In this document: positions 36,278 through 46,100 of the stretch, piece by piece
Layout of the letters: the number at the start of each line of letters is the position of its first letter
Position numbering within the stretch: position 1 is the stretch's first letter
NCBI GenBank assembly: GCA_011390885.1
Contig: JAABRO010000011.1
Coordinates: forward strand, 1-64,000
Origin: Gemmatimonas sp.
Lineage (GTDB): Bacteria > Gemmatimonadota > Gemmatimonadetes > Gemmatimonadales > Gemmatimonadaceae
Length of the DNA: 64,000 nt
Direction: 5' to 3'
Notes under the pieces: model-generated
Seen by the model: the letters and a program-made list of their open reading frames with translations, nothing else
Told to the model about the DNA's origin: nothing
Database searches by the model: none
Program-made: the position numbers and the translations under genes

Positions 36278-37245
36278 CGCCCACCGCCCTGCGTGCCAAC
36301 ACTTTGCGCGCCACCGCCTTCCTGTGTGCCCTGCTCGCGGGTCCCATGCTCGACGCAGGCGCGCAGCAGGCACCCGCCACCGGCGCGCGGCCGCGCCTGC
36401 TCCGCCCCGCCGACATCGACACGCTGCCGCTGCGTTCGGCCGGCACGCGCATCGCCTACGGCCGCGATTCGCTGCAGTTCGGGGAGCTGCGTGTGCCCGA
36501 AGGCGCGGGCCCCTTTCCCGTGGCCGTCGTGATCCACGGCGGCTGCTGGTACGGCCCCTACGCGGCCGTCCGCAATGGGGCGCCGCTCGCCGACGCGCTC
36601 ACCACGGCGGGCATCGCGACGTGGAACATCGAGTACCGACGCTACGACCACCCCGGCGGTGGCTGGCCCGGCACCTTCCGGGATGTCGGTGACGCGATCG
36701 ACCACCTCCGCACGCTCGCGCGCACGCACCCGATCGACACGACCCGCCTCGTCGCGATCGGACATTCGGCGGGTGCGCAGCTCGCGGCGTGGGCCGCGAC
36801 GCGAGGGCGTCACACCACCGCGAGCGCGCTCCACGTGCCGCACCCGCTCGCACTCACCGGTGTGGTGTCGCTCGGCGGCGTGATGGACCTGCGCGAGTTC
36901 CAGACGCGGCAGCGGCAGACGTGCGGCAACCCCGCGATCGAGTCGGTCATGGGCGGCCTGCCTGATGCGGTGCCGGAACGCTATCGCGAGGTCTCGCCCA
37001 TCGAGCGCCTGCCGCTGGGCGTGCCGCAGGCGCACATCGCGGGCGAGCTGGACCGCATCGCGCCGCGCACCGAGCTCGAGCGCTTCGCCGCGTTGGCGCG
37101 CGCCGCCGGCGACACCGTCACCATCGAGACCGTCCCGCAGCTCGGGCATCATGACGTGATGTCACCACGCACGGCTGGAGGCCAGGCGGCCGTCGACGCC
37201 GTGCGCCGGCTGCTGCGTCGTCCGGAGCGACCTGCCCATCCGTGA
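36274..37245 (+). CDS. Exported alpha/beta hydrolase (esterase/peptidase-like)
   Basis: A 323-residue hydrolase with a signal peptide (LRATAFLCALLAGPMLDAGAQ). The oxyanion motif is HGGCWYG, the nucleophile elbow GHSAGAQ with Ser165, and a late His is in LGHHDVM; the acid is probably the Asp in GELDRIAP. The BD-FAE/carboxylesterase-like arrangement suggests an esterase or arylformamidase-type enzyme in the periplasm. GTG at 36274 overlaps the previous stop in GTGA, which fixes the start; an earlier in-frame ATG at 36226 would run inside the YhhN gene. Co-transcription with YhhN suggests a shared lipid or ester-cleavage theme, which is inference. Confidence 0.85.
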   Translation: MTPTALRANTLRATAFLCALLAGPMLDAGAQQAPATGARPRLLRPADIDTLPLRSAGTRIAYGRDSLQFGELRVPEGAGPFPVAVVIHGGCWYGPYAAVRNGAPLADALTTAGIATWNIEYRRYDHPGGGWPGTFRDVGDAIDHLRTLARTHPIDTTRLVAIGHSAGAQLAAWAATRGRHTTASALHVPHPLALTGVVSLGGVMDLREFQTRQRQTCGNPAIESVMGGLPDAVPERYREVSPIERLPLGVPQAHIAGELDRIAPRTELERFAALARAAGDTVTIETVPQLGHHDVMSPRTAGGQAAVDAVRRLLRRPERPAHP

Positions 37246-37342
37246 CGCGCACCATCTGGACATCCGAGGCGCTTCCGGCCATGCTCAAGAAGGGGCCGGT
37301 GCCCGCCGGTCCCACTCGCCCGCTCTCGCCCCGAGGTGCGCC

Positions 37343-37516
37343 GTGAAGGACGCGCAGTTGAAGGCCCTGATTCGCAAGACCACCGGCAAGGCCGAGCAGA
37401 AGAAGCCGCAGCAGCGGCCGTCGTTCGATGCCACCATCGAAGCCACGCGATCCGACGACGAACGCACGCACGACGCGAAGGAACTCTTCAAGGAAATGAA
37501 GCGTCGGGAATTCTGA
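37343..37516 (+). CDS. Small basic protein, 57 aa
   Basis: Starts with GTG at 37343, 6 nt after GAGG, and ends at 37516. The product is rich in Lys, Arg, Glu and Gln (KALIRKTTGKAEQKKPQQRP, then DAKELFKEMKRREF) with no hydrophobic segment; a C-terminal amphipathic helix is likely. It lies between the hydrolase gene and the coiled-coil gene on the same strand. I do not recognise it. Support comes from the ribosome site, charged protein-like composition and conserved-looking operon position. A 21-codon frame from ATG 37280 ending in the same GTGA could be a leader peptide. Confidence 0.5.
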   Translation: MKDAQLKALIRKTTGKAEQKKPQQRPSFDATIEATRSDDERTHDAKELFKEMKRREF

Positions 37517-37542
37517 GATCGTCCCTCACCACCGGAGTCGCC

Positions 37543-37821
37543 ATGTCGTGGAACGAGAAGCTGCAGGAACTGGTCGCCAATCTCGAGCAGGAACGCGATG
37601 AGCTGCGCCTGAAGGTGCATCTCGCCTCACGTGACGCGCGCGACGAGTTCGAGGCGCTCGAGGCCCGCCTCGATGCGCTGCGAGCCCGCCTCGCGGAGAA
37701 GGGCACCGAAGCGCAGGGCACCGCGGCCGAGGTGGGCGACGTCGTGGGAGAAACCGCGCGCAAGCTCGCCGACGACATGCGCGAGGGGTATCGCAAGATC
37801 CGCGAGCAGCTGGCGGGCTGA
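37543..37821 (+). CDS. Small coiled-coil protein, 92 aa
   Basis: A 92-residue, highly charged helical protein with heptad-like spacing through most of its length (LQELVANLEQERDELRLKV, FEALEARLDALRARLAEKG). ATG at 37543 follows GGAG at 6 nt. The stop TGA at 37819 directly abuts the GTG start of the hybrid histidine kinase, so the two should be translated together. It has no signal peptide or membrane segment. A scaffold, partner or regulator of the kinase is possible, but there is no direct evidence. No family recognised. Confidence 0.72.
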   Translation: MSWNEKLQELVANLEQERDELRLKVHLASRDARDEFEALEARLDALRARLAEKGTEAQGTAAEVGDVVGETARKLADDMREGYRKIREQLAG

Positions 37822-39828
37822 GTGTCCGCCTCCGGGGCGGCGGCGACCGACGCGAACGGAGCGGACGCGAACGGCGCCGACGCTGTTCGCCGCAGCGAGG
37901 AGCGCCTGCGCCTCGTGCTCGAGGCCACCGGCGCCGGCATCTGGGACACGCACCTCGGCACCGGGGAGACCTACATCTCCGAGCGCCTCGAGGAGATTCT
38001 GGGCTATCCGCCCGGCGGCTGTCCCCGCACGCTCGCCACGTTCGTGCGCCACGTCACGCCCGGGGATCGCCCGCGCGTGATCGGCATGCTGCGCGAGTCC
38101 ATCCGCACCGGCGAGCCGTTCATCATCGACTGTGCGATTCGTGATGTGCGCGGCGGCATCCGCGCGCTGCACGTGCGCGGCGATGTGCTCGCCGGCGCGC
38201 AAGGGCGGGCCATGCGCAGCTTCGGCACCGTCGTCGATGTCACCGCCGAGGTGGCCGCGCAGCAGCAGCGGCTGGCGCAGGAACGCGAACTCGCCCGGGC
38301 GCAGCGCATCGCGCGGCTGGGCTCGTGGACCTGGGACTTCCACGGGCAGCGCCTGTCGTGGTCGACGGAGCTGTACCACCTGCTCGGCCTCGATCCCGAG
38401 CGGGTGCAACCATCGGAAGCGGCCATTCACGAGCTCATCCCGGCGGAGGATCAGCGCCGGCTGCGCGAGGCGCACGCGCGGTGTGTGGAGCACGACGTGC
38501 CGGTCGACCTGCGGTTCACGCTGCGCCGCCCCGACGGCACCACCTGCATCATGCATGCGCTCGCGGAAGTGCTGCGCGCTGCCGATGGCGCGCCGGTTGC
38601 GCTCGTGGGCACGATGCAGGACATCACCGACGACGTGCGCGAGGCGGAGGAGCGCGCACGCCTCGAGGCGCAGGTGCACCAGGCGCAGAAGTTGGAGTCG
38701 CTGGGCCTGCTCGCCGGCGGCATCGCGCACGACTTCAACAACCTGCTGGTCGGCGTGCTCTCGAACGCGTCCCTCGCGTTGCTCGACATCGCGGAAGGCT
38801 CGCTGGCGCGACCGGTGGTGCTCGAGATCGAGCGCACGGCGCAGCGCGCCGCCGACCTCACGCGCCAGCTGCTGGCGTATTCCGGCAAGGGACGCTTCGT
38901 GGTCGAGCCCCTCGACCTGAGCGCGCTCGCGCTCGAGATGTCGCAGCTGCTGCGCACCGTGGTGAGCAAGAGCGCCACACTGCAACTCGAGCTCGACGAA
39001 TCGCTGCCCATGATGCAGGGGGACGCCACGCAGCTGCGCCAGGTGATCATGAACCTGATCACCAACGCGAGCGACGCGCTGCAGGGACGCAGCGGCGTGA
39101 TCCGCGTGCGCACCATGCGGGCGCCCGAGCCGCCGCTCGCGGCCACTGCGCTGCGCTTCGGGGAGCCGGCGGAGATCCGCGATCATGTCTGCCTCGAAGT
39201 GAACGACACCGGCGAAGGCATGACCCGCGAGACGGCCGAGCGCATCTTCGACCCGTTCTTCAGCACCAAGTTCACCGGTCGTGGGCTGGGGCTCGCGGCC
39301 ACGCTCGGCATCGTGCGGGGACATCACGGCGCGATCATGGTGGACAGTGCGCCGCAACGTGGCTCACGATTCGTGCTCTGCTTCCCGGCCACCAACGCCA
39401 GGGCGACCACCCCCGACGCCCCCATGCCGCGCGAAGCGCCACCGCAGCGCGGACTCGCGCTCGTGGTGGACGATGATGGCGTCGTGCGCAGCGTCACCGC
39501 GGCGCTGCTTGCCCGCCAGGGATTCGAGGTCGAGTCGGTGTCGTGCGGTCAGGCCGCGCTCGATCGACTGGCCCGGCCTGAGCCGCCGGTGCGTTTCGTG
39601 CTGCTCGACCTCACCATGCCGGGGCTCACGGGGATCGAGGTGCTCGAACAGCTGCGCGCGCGCGAGCGGGCCGCGGGACAGGAGCCGATCACCGTGTTCC
39701 TCATGAGCGGCTACAGCGAGCTCGACGTCACCGGCGGCCTCGGCCAGCTGCCGATCAGCGGCTTCCTGCAGAAGCCGTTCACGATCGCCGACCTCGTCGC
39801 CCTGCTCGCCGACCTCCCGGAATCCTGA
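37822..39828 (+). CDS. Soluble hybrid histidine kinase with two PAS domains and receiver
   Basis: A 668-residue cytoplasmic sensor. PAS 1 (about 28-145, RLRLVLEATGAGIWDTHLGT) and PAS 2 (about 160-275, RLGSWTWDFHGQRLSW) each end in an ITD/VTA-type linker. The kinase core has His303 in GGIAHDFNN, N box MNLITNASDAL, NDTGEGMT and GLGLAATLG. The C-terminal receiver has DDDG, phospho-acceptor Asp596 in LLDLTMPG and Lys651 in LQKPF. PAS domains often bind haem, flavin or small ligands; the cofactor is unreadable. An ANGAD repeat occurs near the N-terminus. GTG start abuts the preceding stop, and the DUF2071 gene abuts its own stop, so it sits inside one operon. Confidence 0.92.
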   Translation: MSASGAAATDANGADANGADAVRRSEERLRLVLEATGAGIWDTHLGTGETYISERLEEILGYPPGGCPRTLATFVRHVTPGDRPRVIGMLRESIRTGEPFIIDCAIRDVRGGIRALHVRGDVLAGAQGRAMRSFGTVVDVTAEVAAQQQRLAQERELARAQRIARLGSWTWDFHGQRLSWSTELYHLLGLDPERVQPSEAAIHELIPAEDQRRLREAHARCVEHDVPVDLRFTLRRPDGTTCIMHALAEVLRAADGAPVALVGTMQDITDDVREAEERARLEAQVHQAQKLESLGLLAGGIAHDFNNLLVGVLSNASLALLDIAEGSLARPVVLEIERTAQRAADLTRQLLAYSGKGRFVVEPLDLSALALEMSQLLRTVVSKSATLQLELDESLPMMQGDATQLRQVIMNLITNASDALQGRSGVIRVRTMRAPEPPLAATALRFGEPAEIRDHVCLEVNDTGEGMTRETAERIFDPFFSTKFTGRGLGLAATLGIVRGHHGAIMVDSAPQRGSRFVLCFPATNARATTPDAPMPREAPPQRGLALVVDDDGVVRSVTAALLARQGFEVESVSCGQAALDRLARPEPPVRFVLLDLTMPGLTGIEVLEQLRARERAAGQEPITVFLMSGYSELDVTGGLGQLPISGFLQKPFTIADLVALLADLPES

Positions 39829-40593
39829 ATGGCGGAACGGCCCTTTCTCACGGCAGCGTGGCGCGACCTCGTCATGCTGACGTGGGCGGTGGACCAGCGA
39901 CTGCTGCGCTCGCTGCTGCCCCGCGGCGTGGAGCTCGACCTGTGGAAGGGCGACGCGCTGGCCAGCGTGGTGGCGTTCCGCTTCGAGCAGGTCCGGGTGC
40001 GCGGCATTGCGTTTCCGTTCCACACGGCCTTCCCCGAGGTGAACCTGCGTTTCTACGTGCGCCGTCGCGATGCCGATGGCGCGTGGCGACGGGGCGTGGT
40101 GTTCGTGCAGGAGATGGTCCCGCGCGCGGCCATCGCCATCGCGGCGCAGCGCCTCTACGGCGAGCCGTACGTGGCGCGCCCCATGCGCGAGGCCCACGTG
40201 GCCGGCGCCCCCGACGAGCACGGCCGTCCGCGGCGCACGCTGCTGTACGAGTGGAAGCGCGACGGCCAGTGGGAGCGTGTCGTGGCGCTGGCCGCCGATG
40301 CGCCACACCCCATGCGTGCCGGCTCCACCGAGGAGTTCATCGCCGAGCACTACTACGGGTACACCGGCCGCGGTCCGCGCCCCACGCGCGAGTACCACGT
40401 CGCACACCCACGCTGGAATGTGGTGCCGCTCGCCGAGTGCTTTCTCGAGGCCGACATCGCCTCGCTCTACGGCCAGCCGTGGGTGGAACCGCTCACCCAG
40501 CCCCCGGTGTCCACCTTCCTGGCCGACGGCTCCGCGGTGGCGGTGTATCCCGGTCACGATGTGCCCGACACAGGACGCGTGCCCGCGCGGTAA
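39829..40593 (+). CDS. DUF2071 (YqjF-like) protein
   Basis: A 254-residue soluble protein of the DUF2071/COG3361 type, recognised from FLTAAWRDLVMLTWAVDQRL, LLPRGVELDLW, AFPEVNLRFYVRRRD and a C-terminal HYYGYTGRGPRPTREYHV. The family has an acetoacetate-decarboxylase-like beta-barrel in structures and no established activity. ATG immediately follows the kinase stop (TGA-ATG) and the next gene begins 9 nt after its stop, so it is co-transcribed with both. Function unknown. Confidence 0.86.
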   Translation: MAERPFLTAAWRDLVMLTWAVDQRLLRSLLPRGVELDLWKGDALASVVAFRFEQVRVRGIAFPFHTAFPEVNLRFYVRRRDADGAWRRGVVFVQEMVPRAAIAIAAQRLYGEPYVARPMREAHVAGAPDEHGRPRRTLLYEWKRDGQWERVVALAADAPHPMRAGSTEEFIAEHYYGYTGRGPRPTREYHVAHPRWNVVPLAECFLEADIASLYGQPWVEPLTQPPVSTFLADGSAVAVYPGHDVPDTGRVPAR

Positions 40594-40602
40594 CTTCTCG
40601 CC

Positions 40603-43068
40603 ATGAGCCACGAATACGAAAAACTGGGCGCCTTCTTCCTCGGGAAGGAGTACGATCTCGACACGCGCACGCGACACGACGACCTCGTGCTCGTGGACGC
40701 CAAGGACTTCACCACGCACGCTGTCATCATCGGCATGACGGGCAGTGGCAAGACCGGCCTGGGCATCGGCCTGCTCGAGGAAGCGGCGATCGACCACATC
40801 CCGGTCATCGCGATCGATCCCAAGGGTGACCTCGGCAACATCGCGCTCACCTTTCCGGCACTCGCCGCGAGCGACTTCCAGCCGTGGATCGATCCGCAGC
40901 AGGCCACCACGGCCGGCCAGACGCCGGACGCGTTCGCCGCATCGCAGGCCGAGCTCTGGAAGAAGGGACTCGCCGGGTGGGGACAGGACGGCGACCGCAT
41001 CCAGCGACTGCGCGATGCGGCCGAGGTGTCGATCTACACGCCCGGCTCCAGCGCCGGCCGGCCCATCTCGCTGCTGCGCGGCTTCACGGCACCGCCACCG
41101 ATCGTGCGGGACGATTTCGAGGCCTTCGCCGAGCGCGTGAATGCCACGGCAACGGGATTGCTCGCCCTGCTTGGCATCGACGCCGATCCGATCACGAGCC
41201 GCGAGCACATCCTGCTCTCGAACATTCTGTCGCACGCGTGGCAGCAGGGCACCGACCTCGACCTCGCCCTGCTCATCGGTGCCATCCAGTCGCCGCCGTT
41301 CGCGCAGATCGGCGTGATGCCGGTGGACAGCGTGTTTCCGGCCAAGGATCGCAGCGCCTTCGCGATGCGGCTCAACAACCTGCTGGCCGCGCCCGGCTTT
41401 CAGGCGTGGATGCAGGGCGAACCACTCGACGCCGCGTCGCTCTTCTACACGCCCGCGGGCAAGCCGCGCGTCTCCGTGGTGTCGATCGCGCACCTCGGCG
41501 ATGCCGAGCGCATGTTCTTCGTGACGATGCTGCTGGCCGACATCATCGCGTGGATGCGCCAGCAGCCGGGCACCGGGTCGCTGCGCGCCATCCTGTACAT
41601 CGACGAACTGTTCGGCTACATGCCGCCGGTGGCCAATCCGCCGTCCAAGCAGCTGCTGCTCACGCTGCTCAAGCAGGCGCGCGCATTCGGACTGGGCGTG
41701 GTGGTGGCCACGCAGAATCCCGTGGACCTCGACTACAAGGGACTGTCGAACACGGGGCTCTGGTTCATTGGCCGCCTGCAGACGGAGCGCGACAAGGCGC
41801 GTGTCATGGACGGCCTCGAGGGCGCGTCGGGGAACACCCCCTTCGACCGTGCGGCCATGGAGCGCACCATCTCGGGGCTCGGCAAGCGCGTGTTCCTCAT
41901 GCACAGCGTGCACGAGAACGAGCCCACCACCTTCGAGACGCGCTGGGCGATGTCGTACCTCGCCGGACCCATGACACGCGAACAGATCCGGCGGCTGCGT
42001 GATGCCGGCGCCGGCGCGCCGCCGGTGACGCCCGCCCCGACGGCCGCCTCGCTGCAGGCCGCGGTCTGGGCGCCTGCGGCAGCGGCAGCGCCCCCGTCGG
42101 CACCGCCGGCGTCTCTGGCACAGGCCCCGTCGGCAGACACGCCGGCCCGTCCCCCCATCCTGCCCCCGGACATCACGCAGGTGTGGCTCCCGTCGCGCGG
42201 TGCCGGCGCCGCCTGGCACCCGGCCGTGCTCGGCGTGGCCGACGTGACCTACACCCAGGCGCGCCTCGGCGTGGCCGAGCAGCGCCGCGCGGCGTGGCTC
42301 GCGCCGCTCGACGAGGGGATGCTGGCGCTCGACTGGGGCGCTGCCACCGAGATCGACGTGGACGTGAATGCGCTGGAGCGCGACGCACAGCCTGGCGCGG
42401 CGTTCGATCCGGTGCCCTCGCTCGCCGCCAACCCGAAGAGCTACGCGGCCTGGTCGCGTGCGCTGCAGAAGTACGTGAGCACGAACGACGGCGTCACGCT
42501 CTACCAGAGCAAGGCGCTCAAGCTGGTCTCGCACGTGGGCGAGAGCGAGGGCGCCTTCCGCGCGCGGCTGCAGCTGGCGGCGCGCGAGGCGGGGGACGCG
42601 CGCGTCGAGGCCATGCGAAAGAAGTACGCCACCCGGTTGCAGGCCGCGCAGGAGAAGGTGCGCCGCACGCAGGCCGCCATCGAGACGCACGAGGCGCGCG
42701 CCACCCAGGCCAAGGTCGACTCGGCCATCTCCATCGGCAGCGCGGTGCTGGGCGCGCTCTTCGGCCGCAAGAAGGTGAGCGCCAGCACGCTGGGGAAGGC
42801 CGGCACGGCGGCCCGCAGCATGGGGCGCGCGCAGTCGCAGAGTGGCAACGTGGCGCGCGCGACGGAAACGTTCGAGGCCGCGCAGCAGGAGCTGGCCGAC
42901 CTCGAGGCACGCGTGGCCGAGGAGTTGCAGCTCGAGGCGGCCGCATACGATGCGCTCGCCGAGCAGCTCGAGGAGGTGACGGTGCGACCCAAGAGTGCCG
43001 ACGTGCATGTCCAGTTCGTGGCGCTGGCGTGGGTGCCGTCCGACAACGCTCCCCGGGCCGGCGCGTAA
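40603..43068 (+). CDS. HerA/DUF87-like ATPase with coiled-coil tail, 821 aa
   Basis: The N-terminal half is a P-loop ATPase of the HerA/FtsK group: Walker A MTGSGKTG with Lys50, an AIDPKGDLGNI motif, Walker B LYIDELFGYMP with Asp334-Glu335, and VATQNPVDLDYKGL, which looks like sensor 1 and arginine-finger regions. After a Pro/Ala linker (about 480-520) comes an unidentified domain, then a long charged coiled coil (ARLQAAQEKVRRTQAAIETH and on) with a short Ala/Gly hydrophobic stretch (ISIGSAVLGALFG). HerA proteins pump DNA in repair, defence or conjugation, but no NurA nuclease lies next to this one. Its substrate is unknown. It lies 9 nt after the DUF2071 gene. Confidence 0.82.
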   Translation: MSHEYEKLGAFFLGKEYDLDTRTRHDDLVLVDAKDFTTHAVIIGMTGSGKTGLGIGLLEEAAIDHIPVIAIDPKGDLGNIALTFPALAASDFQPWIDPQQATTAGQTPDAFAASQAELWKKGLAGWGQDGDRIQRLRDAAEVSIYTPGSSAGRPISLLRGFTAPPPIVRDDFEAFAERVNATATGLLALLGIDADPITSREHILLSNILSHAWQQGTDLDLALLIGAIQSPPFAQIGVMPVDSVFPAKDRSAFAMRLNNLLAAPGFQAWMQGEPLDAASLFYTPAGKPRVSVVSIAHLGDAERMFFVTMLLADIIAWMRQQPGTGSLRAILYIDELFGYMPPVANPPSKQLLLTLLKQARAFGLGVVVATQNPVDLDYKGLSNTGLWFIGRLQTERDKARVMDGLEGASGNTPFDRAAMERTISGLGKRVFLMHSVHENEPTTFETRWAMSYLAGPMTREQIRRLRDAGAGAPPVTPAPTAASLQAAVWAPAAAAAPPSAPPASLAQAPSADTPARPPILPPDITQVWLPSRGAGAAWHPAVLGVADVTYTQARLGVAEQRRAAWLAPLDEGMLALDWGAATEIDVDVNALERDAQPGAAFDPVPSLAANPKSYAAWSRALQKYVSTNDGVTLYQSKALKLVSHVGESEGAFRARLQLAAREAGDARVEAMRKKYATRLQAAQEKVRRTQAAIETHEARATQAKVDSAISIGSAVLGALFGRKKVSASTLGKAGTAARSMGRAQSQSGNVARATETFEAAQQELADLEARVAEELQLEAAAYDALAEQLEEVTVRPKSADVHVQFVALAWVPSDNAPRAGA

Positions 43069-43147
43069 ATTTTCGTATGGGCGCCGGGCGCCCGTTCCCA
43101 CCGGCGGTGCGGCCCTCCGTACCGCCTTCCCTCGATCCGACGAGACC

Positions 43148-46100
43148 ATGGTGATGATGGGCAGACCCCTCGCCACTTCCCTGACGATGGTGGCACTCGC
43201 CGCCGCGTCGCTGTCCGCACAGCCGGCACGCAATGCGGCGGCTGGCACTGCAGGTGTGAACCCGGCGGCCTTCGCCGGCATGCAGTTCCGCTACGCGGGC
43301 CACTCCGTAGGCGGACGCGTGACGGCCGTGACCGGTGTGCCGTCCCAGCCGCGCACGTTCTACATGGGTGTGGCCAGCGGCGGCCTCTTCCGCACCACTG
43401 ACGGCGGCGAAAGCTGGCAGCCGATCTCCGACGGCAAGATCCCGCTCGGCTCCATGGGCGCGATCACCGTGGCCGACAGCGATCCCAACGTGATCTGGGT
43501 GGGCACCGGCTCCGATGGCGCGCGCAGCAACGTGTCCACCGGGCGCGGTGTGTATCGCAGCACCGATGCCGGCGCGACGTGGAGTTTTGCCGGGCTGTAC
43601 AACGCCGGCCAGATCGGCGCGCTGCGCGTGCACCCGACAGACCCCAACACCGCGTGGGTGTCGGCCACGGGTGACGTGTTCAAGCGCAACACCGAGCGCG
43701 GCATCTTCAAGACCACCGACGCCGGCAAGACCTGGCGCAAGACGCTGTACCTGAACGACAGCACCGGCGCATCCGACGTGGAGCTCAAGCCGGGCGACCC
43801 GAACACCGTGTACGCGTGGATGGCGCGCCTCGAGCGCAAGCCGTGGACGATCATCTCCGGCTCGCGCGAGGGCGGCTTCTACAAGAGCACCGATGGCGGC
43901 GTCACGTTCCGGAAGACCGGCACCGGCCTGCCCAACAAGCTCATCGGCAAGGGCAACATCGCGGTCACGGCCGCGAACCCCGAGCGGCTGTACCTGCTCG
44001 TGGAGGCCGAGCCGGGCGGCGGGCTGTACCGCTCCGACGATGCGGGAGCGACGTGGCAGGTGGTGAACACCACGCCGGGGCTCATCACGCGTCCGTTCTA
44101 CTACACGACGCTCGGCGCCGACCCGACCAACGCCGATGTGGTCTACGCCGGCGCGGAGGGCTTCTACAAGTCCACCGACGGCGGCAAGACGATGACCTCG
44201 TTCCCGACGCCGCACGGCGACAACCACGACATCTGGATCAACCCGACCAACGGGCAGACCATGGTGCAGGCCAACGACGGCGGCGCCAACGTGTCGTACG
44301 ACGGCGGGCGCACGTGGAGCACGCAGCGCAACCAGCCCACGGCCGAGTTCTACGGCGTGTGGCCCGACAATCGCTTCCCGTACAACCTCTACTCGGCGCA
44401 GCAGGACAACAGCACGTGGTTCTGGTCGAGCGTGGGCAATCCGTTCGATGCGTCGGCGCTGCAGACGGGACCCGGCTGCGAAACCGGCCCGATCATTCCG
44501 CACCCAACCGAGCCGAACATCATCTACGGGTCGTGCAAGGGGCAGTTCGCGGTGATGAACACCGAGACCCGCCAGACGCGCAACTACTGGATCGGCGGCC
44601 AGTCGCTGTACGGCAACGCCGGGCAGGATCTCATCTTCCGCATTCAGCGCACCGCGCCGATGGCGCTGTCGCCGCATGACCCGTCGGTGCTGTACTACGG
44701 CACCCAGTACGTGCACCGCACGCGCGACAAGGGCGTGACGTGGGAGAAGATCTCCCCCGACCTCACCTGGTATCCACAGGACCATCGGCAGGGCGCCAGC
44801 GGCGAACCCATCACGCGCGACGTGACGGGTGAAGAGTTCTACAGCACGCTGTACGCGATCACCGAATCGCCGCACGAAGCGGGCGTGATCTGGACGGGCG
44901 CCAACGACGGACCGTTCCACATCACGCGCGACGGTGGCAAGACGTGGACGGACATCACGCCGAAGGATCTGGAGAAGGGCGGCCGCGTGGCGTGGGTCGA
45001 AGCCTCGCCGCACCGCCCAGGCTCGGCGTACTTCGCCACGTATCGCTATCTCCTGGGCGACTACGCGCCGTACATCTATCGCACCGATGATTACGGCCAG
45101 ACGTGGACGAAGCTCACCACCGGAAAGAACGGCATTCCCGGGGACACGCCCACGCGCGTGGTGCGTGAGGATCCCGATCGCGAGGGGCTGCTCTATGCCG
45201 GCACCGAGTTCGGCCTGTACATCTCGTTCGACAATGGCGCGAACTGGCAGCCGTTCAACCTGAACATGCCGCAGATCCCGATCAACCAGATCCTGGTCCA
45301 CAAGAAGGACCTGATCGTGGCCACGCAGGGACGCGGCAACTGGATCCTGCACAACGTGACCGCGCTGCACGGACTGGGCGCGACCACGCACACGGAAGCG
45401 CTGCATGTGTACACCCCGCGTCCGGGCGTGCGCACCACCGGCGCGGCGGCGCAGTACTTCGGCCCGCAGGTCGACTATCACCTCTCGAGTGCGCCGGTGG
45501 ACACGGTGCGCATCGAGATCCGCGACGCGCAGGGACAGGTGGTGAACAGCTACAAGAGCGGCGTCATGCCGCCGCCGCCGCCACGCGGTCGTCGTTCGGC
45601 CGATCCTGAGGAAGAGGCGGAGCAGGCCATGATGGTGGGACGTGGCGGCCCTGCCGCGCCCGCCGCGCCGGTGCTCAACGTCGTCTCGGCCAGCGCGGGC
45701 TTCAATCGCTTCACGTGGGGCGTGCAGCACCAGAACGGCTTCGGCGCGCCGCCGGGCAACTACACGGTCACGGTGTCGGTGGGCGGCCTCAGCAAGACCG
45801 TCCCGCTCACCGTCGAGATCGATCCGCGCCTGGCGGCCGAGGGGTACACGGCCGCCGACCTGCAGGAGCAGTTCACGCACAACGTGCGCATGCGGGCCAT
45901 GGTCGGCGAGGTGAACGCGCTCATCGCGCGCGCCCGGCAGGCGGAGACGCGCCTCACGGCGGCTGGCGCGCCCGCCGCCGACTCGCTCGCCAAGGTGAAG
46001 AAGGTGCTGCACGGCCAGCTGCTCACCCAGCCGGTGCGCTACGGCAAGCCGGGGCTGCAGGCGCACATCCAGTACCTCTCGGGCATGACCACCCGCGTGG

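Noticed and set aside
43066-43075. TAAATTTTC before the second VPS10-like gene and TAACTTC at 40591 as promoter elements
   Set aside because: Both begin with the stop codon TAA of the preceding gene, so the match may be accidental; they were left out of the main list of the TAnnTT set.
39364-43281. A 1,305-codon minus-strand open frame opposite the histidine kinase, DUF2071 and HerA-like genes
   Set aside because: It spans three real genes in antisense, has no domain and no ribosome site, and is made of Arg/His/Gly-rich residues.
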